Part shown: positions 23,700-34,990 of the stretch, piece after piece
Position numbering within the stretch: position 1 is the stretch's first letter
How the letters are laid out: each line of letters begins with the position of its first letter
Assembly (NCBI GenBank): GCA_014058105.1
Contig: JACGCM010001796.1
Span: 1,178,001-1,242,000, forward strand
Length of the DNA stretch: 64,000 nt
Direction of reading: 5' to 3'
Source of the DNA: Kingdonia uniflora
Lineage: Eukaryota; Streptophyta; Magnoliopsida; Ranunculales; Circaeasteraceae
The notes under the pieces: model-generated
Seen by the model: only the letters and a program-made list of their open reading frames with translations
Databases searched by the model: none
Told to the model about the DNA's origin: nothing
Made by a program: the position numbers and the translations under genes

Positions 23700-24062
23700 T
23701 AGCAATCTCACATGGTTAAATTGTATTAGAAGGGACTATGCCTGCATTATGTCAGTAGTTGACTCAGGGGGACAAAACCTACTTCTGCTTTTATACATGA
23801 GTTCGGGATTGAACTTGGCTTTGAGCTTCTTCATTCAAAATGATTTCAGAAGAATCAAGGTTGTCTCAAACTCTATTTCAGTTATGCCCTTGATTAGAAA
23901 TTACATTATCCCTCCTTGGAAGCTGAGATACACTATGAGCAGGATCAAACTATGATTACAAAACTTCACAACTTCGATATAAACCATGTTTACAGGGAGA
24001 CTAAGAAAGCAGCAGACAGTTTAGTTGGTTTATATCCAAGCAACATTTTGTTGCATTCTTAA
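23700..24062 (+). pseudogene. LINE RNase H-domain remnant
   Basis: Plus-strand reading shows a C-terminal RNase H-like stretch: PPWKLRY (about 23911-23931), then after a frameshift FDINHVYRETKKAADSL and a stop at 24060-24062. The pattern of a PPW-type turn followed by N-H-V-Y-R-E-x-N/K-x-A-D-x-L is typical of the RNase H (RVT_3) domain at the end of plant LINE ORF2. No RT sequence is recognised upstream, so this is a short, broken fragment. Confidence 0.55.
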
Positions 24063-24423
24063 CGTGATAATCATCGTTCCTTTTCTTGAATTTTACGATA
24101 AAGAATTACATCTACTAAAAATCACAATTAACAAAATCCAAAAAAACAAAAGCAATTGCTAACTTTTATCCAATATTCTACATAATAACAATTACTTAGA
24201 CAGTGATTAATAAACTCCAAAATTTGTGAAATAGTAAAAATACTAACTAAACTCAATCTGTAACAGTGTGATGTATACATGAATCAAATCAAACTTGAGT
24301 AACTCCATCCATGTTGTTGTGGACAACATCTGGCATATATAAGAAAAAGAAGATTATCTTGGAAGAGTTTGCAATAAATAACAGAAGTTCATTAGTATCA
24401 CTTAAGTTTATACACTACTACAC

Positions 24424-24996
24424 TTAATCAACTGGTAAAACATGCCTACATATTGTGCATGTATTTCTTGTGGATAACCAATCTCTTATGCATATACTGT
24501 GATATTCATGGTTGCATGGCATTTCAATGACTTCTGCATTTCCAAGTGTCTTTAAGCAAATTGAGCATTTAACATTCCTAGCTTTGTTGCCTTCACCAAT
24601 AACTTTTGTTACTAACTATTCGACCGCGGCTTCACTTGCAGGATAGTAGTAATCAAAAAACTCCATCGGTTCATCGACATTTTCTTCGTTATCAAATTCT
24701 TCCATTGGTTCACTAACAGTATCACTTGGCGGGTCTTCCAGTATATCTTGTGATGAGATATGATTTGCTTCATTGTTATAGCCTGAGAATCGTTGATGCT
24801 CCTCTAATGTCGTAATCGGGAACACAATAAAGTTGACATTGTGATTAGGTTTTATTGTTGTTAATATTTCTATTGTAACAACAATAACAACTTCATCAAT
24901 CTCCATGTCCTGTGCATCCCTAACAGCATGTAGTGCGTAACTAAAAAAATGATTTTCATGAACCCACCAAAAATTATTGCAAATATCGATATCCAT
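24424..24996 (-). pseudogene. RING-H2 E3 ligase-type gene with one in-frame stop
   Basis: From the ATG at 24996 one frame runs 126 codons (MDIDICNNFWWVHENHFF to PASEAAVE), meets a single TAG at 24618-24616, then continues in the same frame for 63 more codons to TAA at 24426-24424. The part after the stop contains a complete RING-H2 finger, CSICLKTLGNAEVIEMPCNH then EYHSICIRDWLSTRNTCTIC (C3H2C3), ending RHVLPVD. The PAS-x-x-AVE-x-L phrase just before a RING is typical of plant RING-H2 E3 ligases. Such proteins transfer ubiquitin from an E2 to substrates. The acidic region DEPMEFFDYYY precedes the stop. With the stop read normally the product lacks its RING. It may be a young pseudogene, a sequencing error or, less likely, a read-through case. 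An alternative upstream start lies at 25122. Confidence 0.75.
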
Positions 24997-25122
24997 AGCA
25001 GCCGTCTGTCTTTCGAGGTTATTGATAATTTTCCAGTGTTGTTGGGATGTAAAAAAATCAATAAAATCAAACAGTTTAGGTTTGGATTTGAATTGACAAA
25101 CCCAACCCAAACCCAAACCCAA

Positions 25123-27700
25123 ACCCTGCTGGAGATGTTCTTATGTGACTTCAGTTTTGAGTTAAGCATCGTGCGCCAGAACAATTTAAAACAAATATCA
25201 AGCAATGTGATTTTTTATTTTTTTTACGTAAGACTTAAGCGCCCGAGTTTATTAGAAAGACAGTTACTAACATTACAGGCGGATGAAGAATCCAAGACAC
25301 ATAATGTACCTATAAATTCAAGCTTTGAGTCACTGTAGGAGATGGTCAAGTGTGTATATAGACCTACCAAATTTAATTCAATATGACCCCGACCTACTCT
25401 TCTACGAAAACTGTTGGGGGAACCGGGAAGACTGCATCCCCATGTGCAATTTGGCTTTATTCGTTATCTCCATAACACACAAATAATCAACCAAAAAACA
25501 AAGACACAATAATTTATGCACACATAACACAAGATTTACTGGAGGTTCACCCTAAAGCTACTCCCCACACCAAACAAGAAATCCACTATATATTCAAGTT
25601 CAATTACAAGCTCTTAAGAGATTCCAGCAAACATAGAATTCTCTAATCTTATAATACCCTCACATAGATTTATAAGAGATAAAAAACATAAGACATCCAT
25701 CAAAAATCCAAAGATTACCTCAAAACCCCAAAGAAAAATAAGAAATGATAAAGAGCTCATGTTGGGTGTGAACTCGAACTAAGGATTGCCGAAGAATCAG
25801 GAAATTGTCGAAGTCGTTCGAACGAAGAAAGAAGTCGTTCGAGCGAATTTTTTCCTACTCCCTGGAATTTTGGCCCATGAGTCAATCTCTTTCGAATGAG
25901 TTGTTATGTTTCTAGGGCTGGAGACCAATTGGCGTAAAAGTTGTTCCAACGAGCTAGGAGTCGTTCGAACGAGCTTGGCGTAGGTTTGCTTTAGTTGTTA
26001 TTTCTAAGTCTTTGAGTTCTGCCTCGAGATCCGTTCTATTTGTATTTAGTCCTCTAGTATATAAAGAGGACTTAGGTTATTTTGTTAGCCTATCTTGGTG
26101 AGTTTAATTCTAGAGAGACCTAGAATTTGAGAGGCTTCATTAAAGCTTGAGAAGCTTGGAAAGATCATTGTAACCTATTTGATATCATAGTGAATTGTTT
26201 GTAGGGAGTGGTTTTTCATCCGCAAGGGTTTTCTACTTTCCTCCTCCAGGAAAATCTTCGTGTCCTTTATATTGTTCTTTGTTTAATTTACTACTTGAGT
26301 TGGCAATTTCTACGTATCGTTCTTGCTATAGAGTAGAGAGTAGCTACCTAAATTTTCAACAGCTCGAACAGGCACATACAATCACTTCTCAAGTCTAGCA
26401 ATAAACACTTACTCTGATTAAAATATTTAAACCTCAGTTCGAACGCTAGTTCATATGAGACCTGCATATAGTTTCCCCTAACCATAACTAAAAAGTCATT
26501 CCAAGGTCGACCAGCATAATCAAAATCAAAAAAATTTGGCCTCATATATAGAGTCTCTATATAGGTAACAACTTCGATTCGCCTTCAGATATTTTATCTT
26601 ATAAAATTTCATAATATATGCAGCAACAAATCTCTTTTCAACCCCGCTCGCTCTCCATATCTCATTTAGAGTCTCACATACTTTCAACATTTCATAAGCA
26701 TTGCCGTTTAGTTAAGCAGGGCAATAGTGGAGAGGATTTACGACCCCCTTTTGGAAATGAGTCAGAGGGATCTTAAGACCATATACCAATTGATTGGCAT
26801 AGCATAAAAATCCATCACCAGGTCCTAGGGTTGTCTCTATTTTCTAACCTACTCGAGGTCTGGCACTTGGTAACACGTCTTTAACCTACCTATTGACGTG
26901 AACTTCCTAAAATATAAACCTCCTACTATATACGACCCCTATTCGCCTTTTAATTTCTTTTTGTACCTAAGAAATTCCTTCTCAATATCCATCCCTTCCT
27001 GATATATGCAAAACTTCATCTCACTCTCCTTTTCCTCCCTCATAGTAGCCCCCAACACTTTAGGTTTGACCTGAACAACCACGACTTCTACTACCCCTAT
27101 CAATACCACCCTACTATCTACAACCTTTTCTTTCATGTTATCACACTCATCCTCTCGCCCAAACGAAAACGTTTCTTCCGAGCTCGATAAAACTACAAAT
27201 TACTCCAAAGACTTAAGTTTTTAGTACGTATAATAGACCTACAAATAGAAGCAATGATTATTTATTAAAACTTATTCTACGATTTGTCCTATATTTTTGG
27301 TCGATTAATTCCACCACAAAGACAATAATATTATAAATATACATATACTTTTTTAACAATTTCCCTAATTCGCATATCATACGTTTTCCAATGCCAAATT
27401 TTCCCAGTTTACTCAAACACCCTCATAAAAAGTATTTGTCTTAAGCTTTATTCAAATTTTAGGAGGATTCACAAACATTTCCCCACACTTTCCTCAGATC
27501 CAAAAAAACTCCATATCTACAGTAACCCGACCCACTCCTAAATTCCCCAAACTACAAACCCATTAAACACCCAATTTGGGAACAAAAATCCCCAAATCCC
27601 TCGAATTCCTAATAAACATAAAAAAACCCAGAACATCACATACAAAGAAGTAAAATTGTAGTAATCACAGTACAACAATCAAAAATCCATCAGCGCATAT
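25123..27700. other. Intergenic, with LTR-like sequence at about 25410-26345
   Basis: No gene is recognised. Between about 25411 (TGTTGGGGGAACCGG) and 26350 the sequence has LTR character: a TATATAAAGAG box near 26060, short pyrimidine-rich runs, and GTAGGGAGTGG followed by a sequence like the transcribed leader of copia LTRs. The palindrome TCGTTCGAACGA and close variants occur near 25813, 25834 and 25960. A primer-binding site was not found, so the LTR call is weak. From about 26400 to 27700 nothing is recognised. Confidence 0.3.
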
Positions 27701-27701
27701 A

Positions 27702-27842
27702 CTAACATGTACTAGAAGAGCCACAATCTTCCAATTTTACAGACGGTTTAGGAATAAATCTCTGGTTGCGATGTTCTTCAGAAACAATCAGACCACCAGG
27801 AGAGGTTTTGATCAAAGATTGTAGAAGATTCTTAGAAATCAT
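27702..27842 (-). CDS. Small open frame of 46 codons, unrecognised
   Basis: The frame starts MISKNLLQSLIKTSPGGLIV and ends LEDCGSSSTC before TAG. It has no recognised family, no signal peptide and no membrane segment. Composition looks protein-like, and CT-rich sequence lies upstream on the minus strand, but no splice partner or promoter is convincing. It could be a first exon or a chance frame. Confidence 0.2.
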   Translation of the reverse strand: MISKNLLQSLIKTSPGGLIVSEEHRNQRFIPKPSVKLEDCGSSSTC

Positions 27843-30270
27843 GCACTTTCTCTCTCTAGACGTTCCTTTCTCAATATTTTTTTCTCTTTCTAAAATTGTG
27901 GAATGTCCATTGGGAAGAGAGAGACGAGTTTTAATACTCTCTCTCAGCGTTTGAAAGGATGGTTCTTTCTAACACGTATTAGCCACCCCTACAATCTGAA
28001 TAGAGGCGTCCTTTCGCCATCCAATTTCATAATTGCTCTTGGGATAATGAGTTTTGTCATCACGCCTTTTTTTCACATCAACCATTAAATTAATTTTACT
28101 TTTCCTTCCCAAGAAAGTTTGGGTACCATGCACTATGTATGACTACTCATTATTCTTTCTCTCAAGCAGTCGTACTACTGTACTATTCTAGATCATCTTG
28201 TTCACAAAACAATAGTTTAAGTTTCAGTTGTCTTTGACAAAACAGCTGTCACACATGAAATGCGCAACTATATGTAGCACGAATCAAGCAGACTCATATC
28301 AAACAACTCGAATAAGAATACAGTTGCACATTACAAAATACTAAATCCTGCAGCAAATTCTTTATTCACCCAAACTGAACTGGCAACGCAAACACATATA
28401 TTCAAATATATTTACATTTAAAGCAACCATGATGATTCGGTTCGCCATATAGAATTATTTCCCCACCCGATGCTCTCTCATCTTCTTCTACAAGCTTATC
28501 TAATGCCATCTTCGTTATAATACTTTCTCGAACTGCTGCATCAAGGATGAGACTACGAAAACATCACACCAGAAGTGACGATCCAGTTCTACACGTCTTT
28601 CCTCCCAATTCAGAGCCTCTAATCGTAATGGTTACTCCGGCAAGACTGTATCATAGGGGAACAGTTGAAAATAACACTCACATAGTTCAGCCACCTTGAT
28701 GGTTAATCTACCCTCCACTACATGGTGTTGACGTTGGGAACATCTCCTCACCATGGAAACCTAAAAGCAATGAATAAGAAGATTTACGAAGAAGAGTAAG
28801 TTGAAGTATACCCAAGGACCAAGTCCTTTATATAGCCGAAGAGAAGCATATTTTTAGGACTGCAAGTAGGTTTTTGGAAACCAACCTTTTTGGGAAACAC
28901 AATATCTTCCCTATTAATCCTACCACATGGTTCCAGGGATGCAATAATACCAACATATATTCCATATCACAAGATTACCATAAAAGAAGAAGAATCTTGG
29001 ACCAAAGCGCATATAACTATTATCTAAACAATTCAAAATAAGTCCCTACAAGCCGAATATCACAGTTCACATCAGAAGTTCGACATTACAAAAGACAGGA
29101 AACAAAGTATATTTTTATTTCAAAAGTACATATTGCAAACAAGTTTTGTTTCAAAACCTATATATTTACAACTTATACATCCTCACGCGCGAGACTTCTT
29201 GAGATCAACAACATATGTTTTTCTTCATCTTTCACAATCCCTTCTGCTAGGCCATGAAGGCAATTCCTGCGCTCAACCTCTGACATAATGATGTAATGAA
29301 ATTGACAGAGCTAGAAGAAGTCCTCGCTGGTGTTCTCTACCTCGACATCATACAGACCCTGGTAAGTAGGCTCCGCTGGTATCGGAGTTGAGATTAATTA
29401 CTGGCCAAAGTAGTGAGTTCTTAGTTCCTCAAGTTTGTCCTGAATGTGTCATTCGAGTCCTTCACAATGAGTCTGAGATCTTATTTTCACTATTGTGCAT
29501 TCACGACGAGAAAGATCTGTTAATGGAGAAAATGATATTTATAGGCTGAATACATATGTTGTAGAGTCCCAATAGTTAAAAGGAATGCCATAAATGCACC
29601 TTGAAACTCTGAAAACTCCAATCAATTCAAGTTAGGTATTTAAGGACGACATTGGCATCAGTAAAAATTTACTGCATACGAGACAAATTTCTCAACCAAC
29701 ATCAGTCGTGCTCTTGGTTAAGAGGGGGCGATTGTAAGGACTTACTCCCGATAGTGAACTCAAGCATTGATCTCGTTCTCTTTACAAATAGTTTGACTTC
29801 ATAGTCACACGACGTCATTAAAGAAGCCGTTACAGAGAAGAAGAGTCATACCGTTACACAACCATTATGAAGGCTCATCAAAACTGTTTTGTAACGTACG
29901 TCATTAAGAGTAGATTGGGGTATTAAAGCTAAAAGAAACTTATTTTCTTCACATGTTTTTGTATACGAGGAGTGCAAGTGTATTTCATTGACTAAGGCAA
30001 GATTGGGGGATTAAGGCTAGTTTCAGTGAATGTGGGGGTCAGTCAAAACGGTAACGAAAAAAAATATGTTTGACAAATGCCCTAGAGGTATATTCTGCAA
30101 CATGTTGAAAGAATATCGGTTTAAGTTTTGGTTTCAGGTCGGCCAGTTATTGGGCTTGCTCTTAAATCTTTCTAATTTTAGACTATTGATAAGTCTTACG
30201 GTTATAATAAAACTCTACAAGTGTACCTAACTTGCCTCAACTTGTTCTGAAAGAAAACTTGTCAGAGTTG
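27843..30270. other. Gene-poor stretch with two TATA-like boxes and a possible polypurine tract
   Basis: No recognisable protein. On the minus strand a CTATATAAAG box (about 28838-28829) lies roughly 80 bases before a 40-codon frame (28754-28632, starting MVRRCSQRQHHVV), and another TATAAAT box lies near 29541-29535. On the plus strand AAGAGGGGGCGAT (about 29720-29732) is followed by TGTAAGGACTTACTCCC, the arrangement of a polypurine tract before a 3' LTR. Together these suggest old LTR-retrotransposon debris, not proven here. Confidence 0.3.
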
Positions 30271-30278
30271 TTTGCTCT

Positions 30279-30284
30279 TATAAA
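30279..30284 (+). promoter_or_regulatory. TATA box of the AGC kinase gene
   Basis: TATAAA, in the context CTCTTATAAAACTTCC, lies about 255 bases upstream of the kinase start codon. A leader of roughly 220 bases would follow. Confidence 0.5.
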
Positions 30285-30536
30285 ACTTCCAAGTTCCAAC
30301 AATACCACTACTCTAGACTCCTCCTCTTTGGTCTCCTTGGCTTGTTCGCTCTGGCTTCACTACTTGCATCCTTTGTCACTTTAGACCCCAATCGACTCTT
30401 TCTACTACTGATCTGCATAGCCTTGGGTTCATCTTGCTTCCTCTTTCCCGGGTCCAGCTTCACAGGATAGTTGCTCTCTCTTGCTCTTGTCTCTTCACTT
30501 CCATCTTCGCTTGCATTGCAAATTTAGGGCATCAAC

Positions 30537-31766
30537 ATGGGCATGAAAGAAGAAGAACTATTTTCATCGTTAGAAGATCTCCAAGTACAGTCGTTCCTGG
30601 GACGAGGCACGAAAGGGGTAGTGTTTTTAGTGAAACTCCCGAGATCTAGACCTTTGGCTTTAAAGGTGATCTCAAGAGAAGAACTTATGAAGAAGAAGAA
30701 TGGGAAGTCGAAGGAATTGGTGTTGAGACAAGTTTTGTTAGAACGAGATTTCCTGAAGATGTTTGATCACCCTTTGCTTCCAAAGTTTAGGGGCGAGATT
30801 GTTACTGATGTGATTGTTGGTTTGGCAATTGATTATTGTCCTGGTGGAGATCTGCGTACTCTTTTGGAGCGACAGACGGAGAAGATGTTCTCTTACAATA
30901 AGATCAGGTTAGTATTCTTAACAGATCAAACCCTTTATGCGTGTTAAGCTTTCAATATTTAGGGTGGTATTTTTATTTATTTTATTTTTTTCAGATTTTA
31001 CGCAGCAGAGATAGTTCTTGCAGTGGAATATTTACACGGATTGAACATAGTGTATAGAGATTTGAAGCCGGATAATATTATGATTCAAGAGAACGGGCAT
31101 GTGATGATCGTTGATTTTGATATTTGTACCAAACTCTCCCCCAAACCAGTACTAGTTCCGCAACCAGCAAACACGGTTACCACCACAGACAGAAAAACCC
31201 TAAGACAGAAATATCTCCCGGTCTCCCGATACTGCAAACCGGTCCCTATACAACCTGTCTTTAACAATATAATAGAGTCTGTGAAAACAGATAAATTCAA
31301 ATCGATGTCAATGGTGGGTACGGAGCATTACATATCACCAGAGATATTACTACGCAAGGGTCACGACTACTCAGCTGATTGGTGGGGATTAGGGATTATG
31401 TTATATGAAATGCTGTATGGGAAACATCCGTTTAGTGGGAATACTCCGAAGGAAACGTTTGATCAGATTTTAAAGAAAGAGCCTAATTTGGTAGGAGATC
31501 AGACAGCTCTAGTAGACTTGATTGCTAAACTTCTAAAGAAAGATCCGTTGGAACGTATTACGTTAGAGGGAATCAAGAGTCATCGTTTTTTCGAAGGGGT
31601 GGATTGGAAGACGATTTTAGATATCTCGAGACCACCTTATATTCCTAATTGTGCAAATATTATAATGGAGGAAACTGAGAAAATAGATGTTGTGTCGTTC
31701 GTCCGTGAATGTTATCTCGCAGATGCCATGGAGGATATTGAGATCGGGAAGACTTCCAAGGAATGA
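30537..31766 (+). CDS. OXI1: AGC VIII Ser/Thr protein kinase, OXI1-like
   Basis: Two exons, 30537-30907 and 30995-31766, join in frame to 380 residues. Kinase landmarks in order are LGRGTKGVVFLV (Gly-rich loop), ALKV with the ATP-binding Lys, YRDLKPDN (catalytic loop), VDFDICTKL with DFD in place of DFG (the mark of plant AGC VIII kinases), a long insertion before the activation segment, GTEHYISPEILL, and DWWGLGIMLYEMLYGKHPF. The segment GVDWKTILDISRPPYIP is typical of AGC C-lobes. The wording FYAAEIVLAVEYLH and IMIQENGHVM resembles Arabidopsis OXI1, a PDK1-activated kinase in H2O2 and immune signalling. The C-terminus ends EIGKTSKE and I see no F-x-x-F PDK1-docking motif. Close paralogues (AGC2 group) are alternatives. 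Confidence 0.9.
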
Positions 31767-33849
31767 AGGAACAAAATAAGGACGGTATTTTGGTCGAGGG
31801 TTTGAGTAATCCCCCATGAAACATCAGATTTTGTAAAGTTTTGAGTTCGTAATTTTTGACAATAGTGATTATACCATTCTTTGTAAATTGTTTCACTAAC
31901 TTAATACTGATTTAGTCTTCGTTCTTTTCTTTGGTTTTACAGCTTATTTGAATTCTTTCGAACTTATTTTGCAGATTCTACCTTTTTTAATTAATTCAGT
32001 CCTGTAGAAAAAAAAATCGTCTTAGTCCATGCTAATAGAACTGACGGCACTGATTCTTCAAATGCTTACAAAGTTCTTAGCTTAATAAATAAATGCTATG
32101 TTCCAATTTGCAACTGTTAAAAAAAAACTGTAACAAATTTGATTTCCTGCTTTGTCCAATCTGCAACTATGTTAAAGTTCAGTACAATTTAGAACCTAAT
32201 CGACTTTTGATCTTTTAATGATAAACGATCTATCTTCCAAATGCCTCAGCCAATTATCATTAGTGAAAGTAAGGTTGTCTATCTGAATATGCAACTTTAT
32301 CAAGTGATATGGATATTGAGGTCCCGGGAAATAAACGGTTTGGTTAGTATAGGATAATAGCGTGGTTAGTGGCATAACTTTTGAATTGTCGGCCTGTGAA
32401 GAAATCGGCAAATATATAAGGCTTGAGTAAAAACAAAGATTTGAAGCGGGGAGACATTGGTTCCCTTATGGGGCTAATAGAAATGGACTAACTACTAAAG
32501 GAAAGAAATGTAAAGTTAACCGTTCCCAAAGGAACTCTGAAAGGGAAATAAAACATGCCGTGAAGGCACAATCAGGTTCATTGGTGCACCAAAGTGACAT
32601 TGCAGGTGCATGCCTTCTTTCTAAGAATCATAAACTTGGATCGCTCATTGAGAAAAGACTAGTTAAGCAGCTAGGTTCGCTCGTTATAGGTTCCAATCCT
32701 ATGATTCATATTCCTGGTGTTACTGCCAGAAAAGAAATGGAACTCAGAAACACTGCCTGCTAGTAAGATACAAGTGCACAAAAAAACTTACTTCCAATTC
32801 TAAGAAACTTCGGGATAGGAATTTATGAAATGGATCAGAAAGAAAGTTCTGAACTTTTCTTCAATTCATTTGCCAAAACAAACCATAAGTAAACTCCTTC
32901 TCAGAATTCACAAAACTGTTTCTACGTACATGCAGCATAAGAAAATTAACAGCGTAATTGAGCACATATCAATGCAAATACTAACACTTCTAGTCCAGAC
33001 AAAGACGGTTCCTGATTTTAGGATTGTTGACTGCCTCATGGTTTTGGTTTCTGCTTGAGCACTTGAAATGAGATTGTTGATATTGGCAGCAAGCTTCATA
33101 TGCCTCTCAAACAAGTTTACAGGAGAAGTAACCAGTGGCAGTCTCTCCAAACTTGGCAATCTCTAACCGCTTGCCTTTTTTCTCGATACTTAAGGATAGG
33201 GGTATGATCAAAATAGATAGTAAAAGCAATTGCATCAATTAGAATGTAATTTTCGACTACTCAGGGGCAAGGCCTAGATCATCTTGGATATTCATTATTT
33301 TATCTAAAATTACTGAAGGAATCGACATAATAGCCATCCTGAAATATATTTCTTCTCTGATTCTTCATACTGAGAGTTTCGTTGGTGAGATCCACTAGCT
33401 GATATGCAGCAGCAGAATTGAAATTAGCTCTTTAAATCATGAATGAACAAACATCTCATATCAAGCCATCGACTCCTTACTATATAGTAATGTCGGTGGT
33501 GCTGATGTGATTATATACCTTTTGTATCAACCCAGACTAATAAACACCTAACATGACCATATTCACAGCAGAGGAGGGTAATCATGATACTATGGGCCAT
33601 ATAATAACTCTATTACACATTCATCAGGGATCACAACAACGTTAAATCTTCCAGATTTTGCTGAAAACTGCTTTATTCTACAATTACCTGCTAGGGAATC
33701 ATCATATTTAAATTTCATACGAGTAAGATAAGTTCCATCTTTCCTTTAAAATGCACAATATGTGTGTCTTAAGGTACATTATAGATAATGAATGCACTTT
33801 GATCTTAATATTCAATACTTCCTTTTATATCTTTCGATTATAACATCAT
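31767..33849. other. Intergenic between the AGC kinase and the duplicated gene
   Basis: The first 200 bases or so are the kinase 3' UTR. No further gene or named element is recognised. Open frames at 32560-32763 (+) and 33159-32908 (-) have protein-like composition but no recognisable family or splice partners. A tandem CCTCAGGAT...ATTCCCT repeat lies at about 33857-33890 next to the downstream gene end. Confidence 0.4.
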
Positions 33850-34562
33850 TTACTTCCTCAGGATGTATTCCCTCAGGATGCATTCCCTACAATGGGCAAC
33901 AGCAGAACAGAAACATTGAAATGCATATTTGAGAGCAACTTTGGGCCTGGGTATCCTTTTGAGAGCATATTTCATTTCCTCAGGATACATTCCCTACAAT
34001 AAAATGCATAATTGTTGATAAGTGAGAATGGCGAAACATTGCATAAATCAAAAGCAAACAAGAAATGTATTGCAAAAAGATATTACAGTATATGGATTGA
34101 CAACAGCAGAAGTGAAAACGCATGAATAACAAAGACATATAAGTAATTAACCTAATTTAAGAGTGAGGTATATAAGTTTCACTGCACTGTAATTGTAAGG
34201 CGCGAAGTCTCGAAGAATAACCGTTATGTGATGACCCTCCCTCTCTCTCTCTCACGAACACGAACACTCAGGAGTAGGTGTGATATTAGGCAGTATTAAT
34301 AGAAGTACCAAAGTAGTAAATGTATGTTAAATGGTACCTTTGCAGCAGCTTCTTCAGCATAATATTTAGCTATATCATCTTTAATCCTTGATTCAGGAAC
34401 CGCAATCCCAATATGCTAACATACAACAAACAATTAGAAAATTAGGGCTTTCCTTCCTTTTAAGATGATGATGATTACAGTAATAACAATATGCTAAAAC
34501 AGCAAACCTACATCTGGAACACCAAAGACTCTAAGGAGATCCAATGTAGCCTGGGAATATCG
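33850..34562 (-). CDS. Unrecognised spliced gene, copy 2 (start uncertain)
   Basis: I do not recognise the family. Three exons join in phase 0: 34562-34512 (RYSQATLDLLRVFGVPD), 34415-34338 (HIGIAVPESRIKDDIAKYY then AEEAAAK) and 33993-33850 (GMYPEEMKYALKRIPRPKV, stop at 33850). Each has AG before and GT after. A further exon-like end AAWKIIPIQQ finishes at 34933 with a GT donor and would join in phase, but its 5' part runs into a stop or another intron, so the start is unresolved. Compared with copy 1 (22725-23405), the middle exon is shorter, the Lys-rich repeats are absent and the frame at the last junction differs, yet the protein stays aligned. Confidence 0.45.
33940..34426. repeat. Segmental duplication, copy 2
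   Basis: Partner of 22908-23416. It differs by small indels, notably a shorter 3' exon end, a 2-base difference near the next exon start and loss of the Lys-rich repeat block just beyond the homologous part. Confidence 0.9.
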
Positions 34563-34990
34563 CTACAAGAAACATGCATGAACAAACAATTAGGAGGAGC
34601 AACTTCCTTCACAAGTTGTGAAGGGTCCATAAAATACCCCTTTTACACTTCCTTCACAAGTATCACAACTGCTCATCCTAAACAATCAAGAATTTTAACA
34701 TTAAGAACGACAATAATAAATAAGATATTTAGGGACTAAGACTAACAGAAACATACAAGCAATTTATGGCCCTTTTCGCTACTAACAACAGAAACAAGAA
34801 ATTTAAGGGCCTTAATCAAACAAAATAATTTTTTTAAAGGGATTTCGAAACCATAATTAGTGAACATATAAGAAATTTAGGGGTCCTAATTAGGAAGAAA
34901 GAGATAATCACCCTAATCACAAAGATCCATACCTGTTGAATTGGGATAATTTTCCAAGCTGCAGTAGTAGTTGGGATCCTTGGCCACAAC

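Noticed and set aside
23749..23955. 68-codon plus-strand frame as an independent gene
   Set aside because: Its end matches the RNase H part of LINE ORF2 and continues after a frameshift, so it is a transposon remnant.
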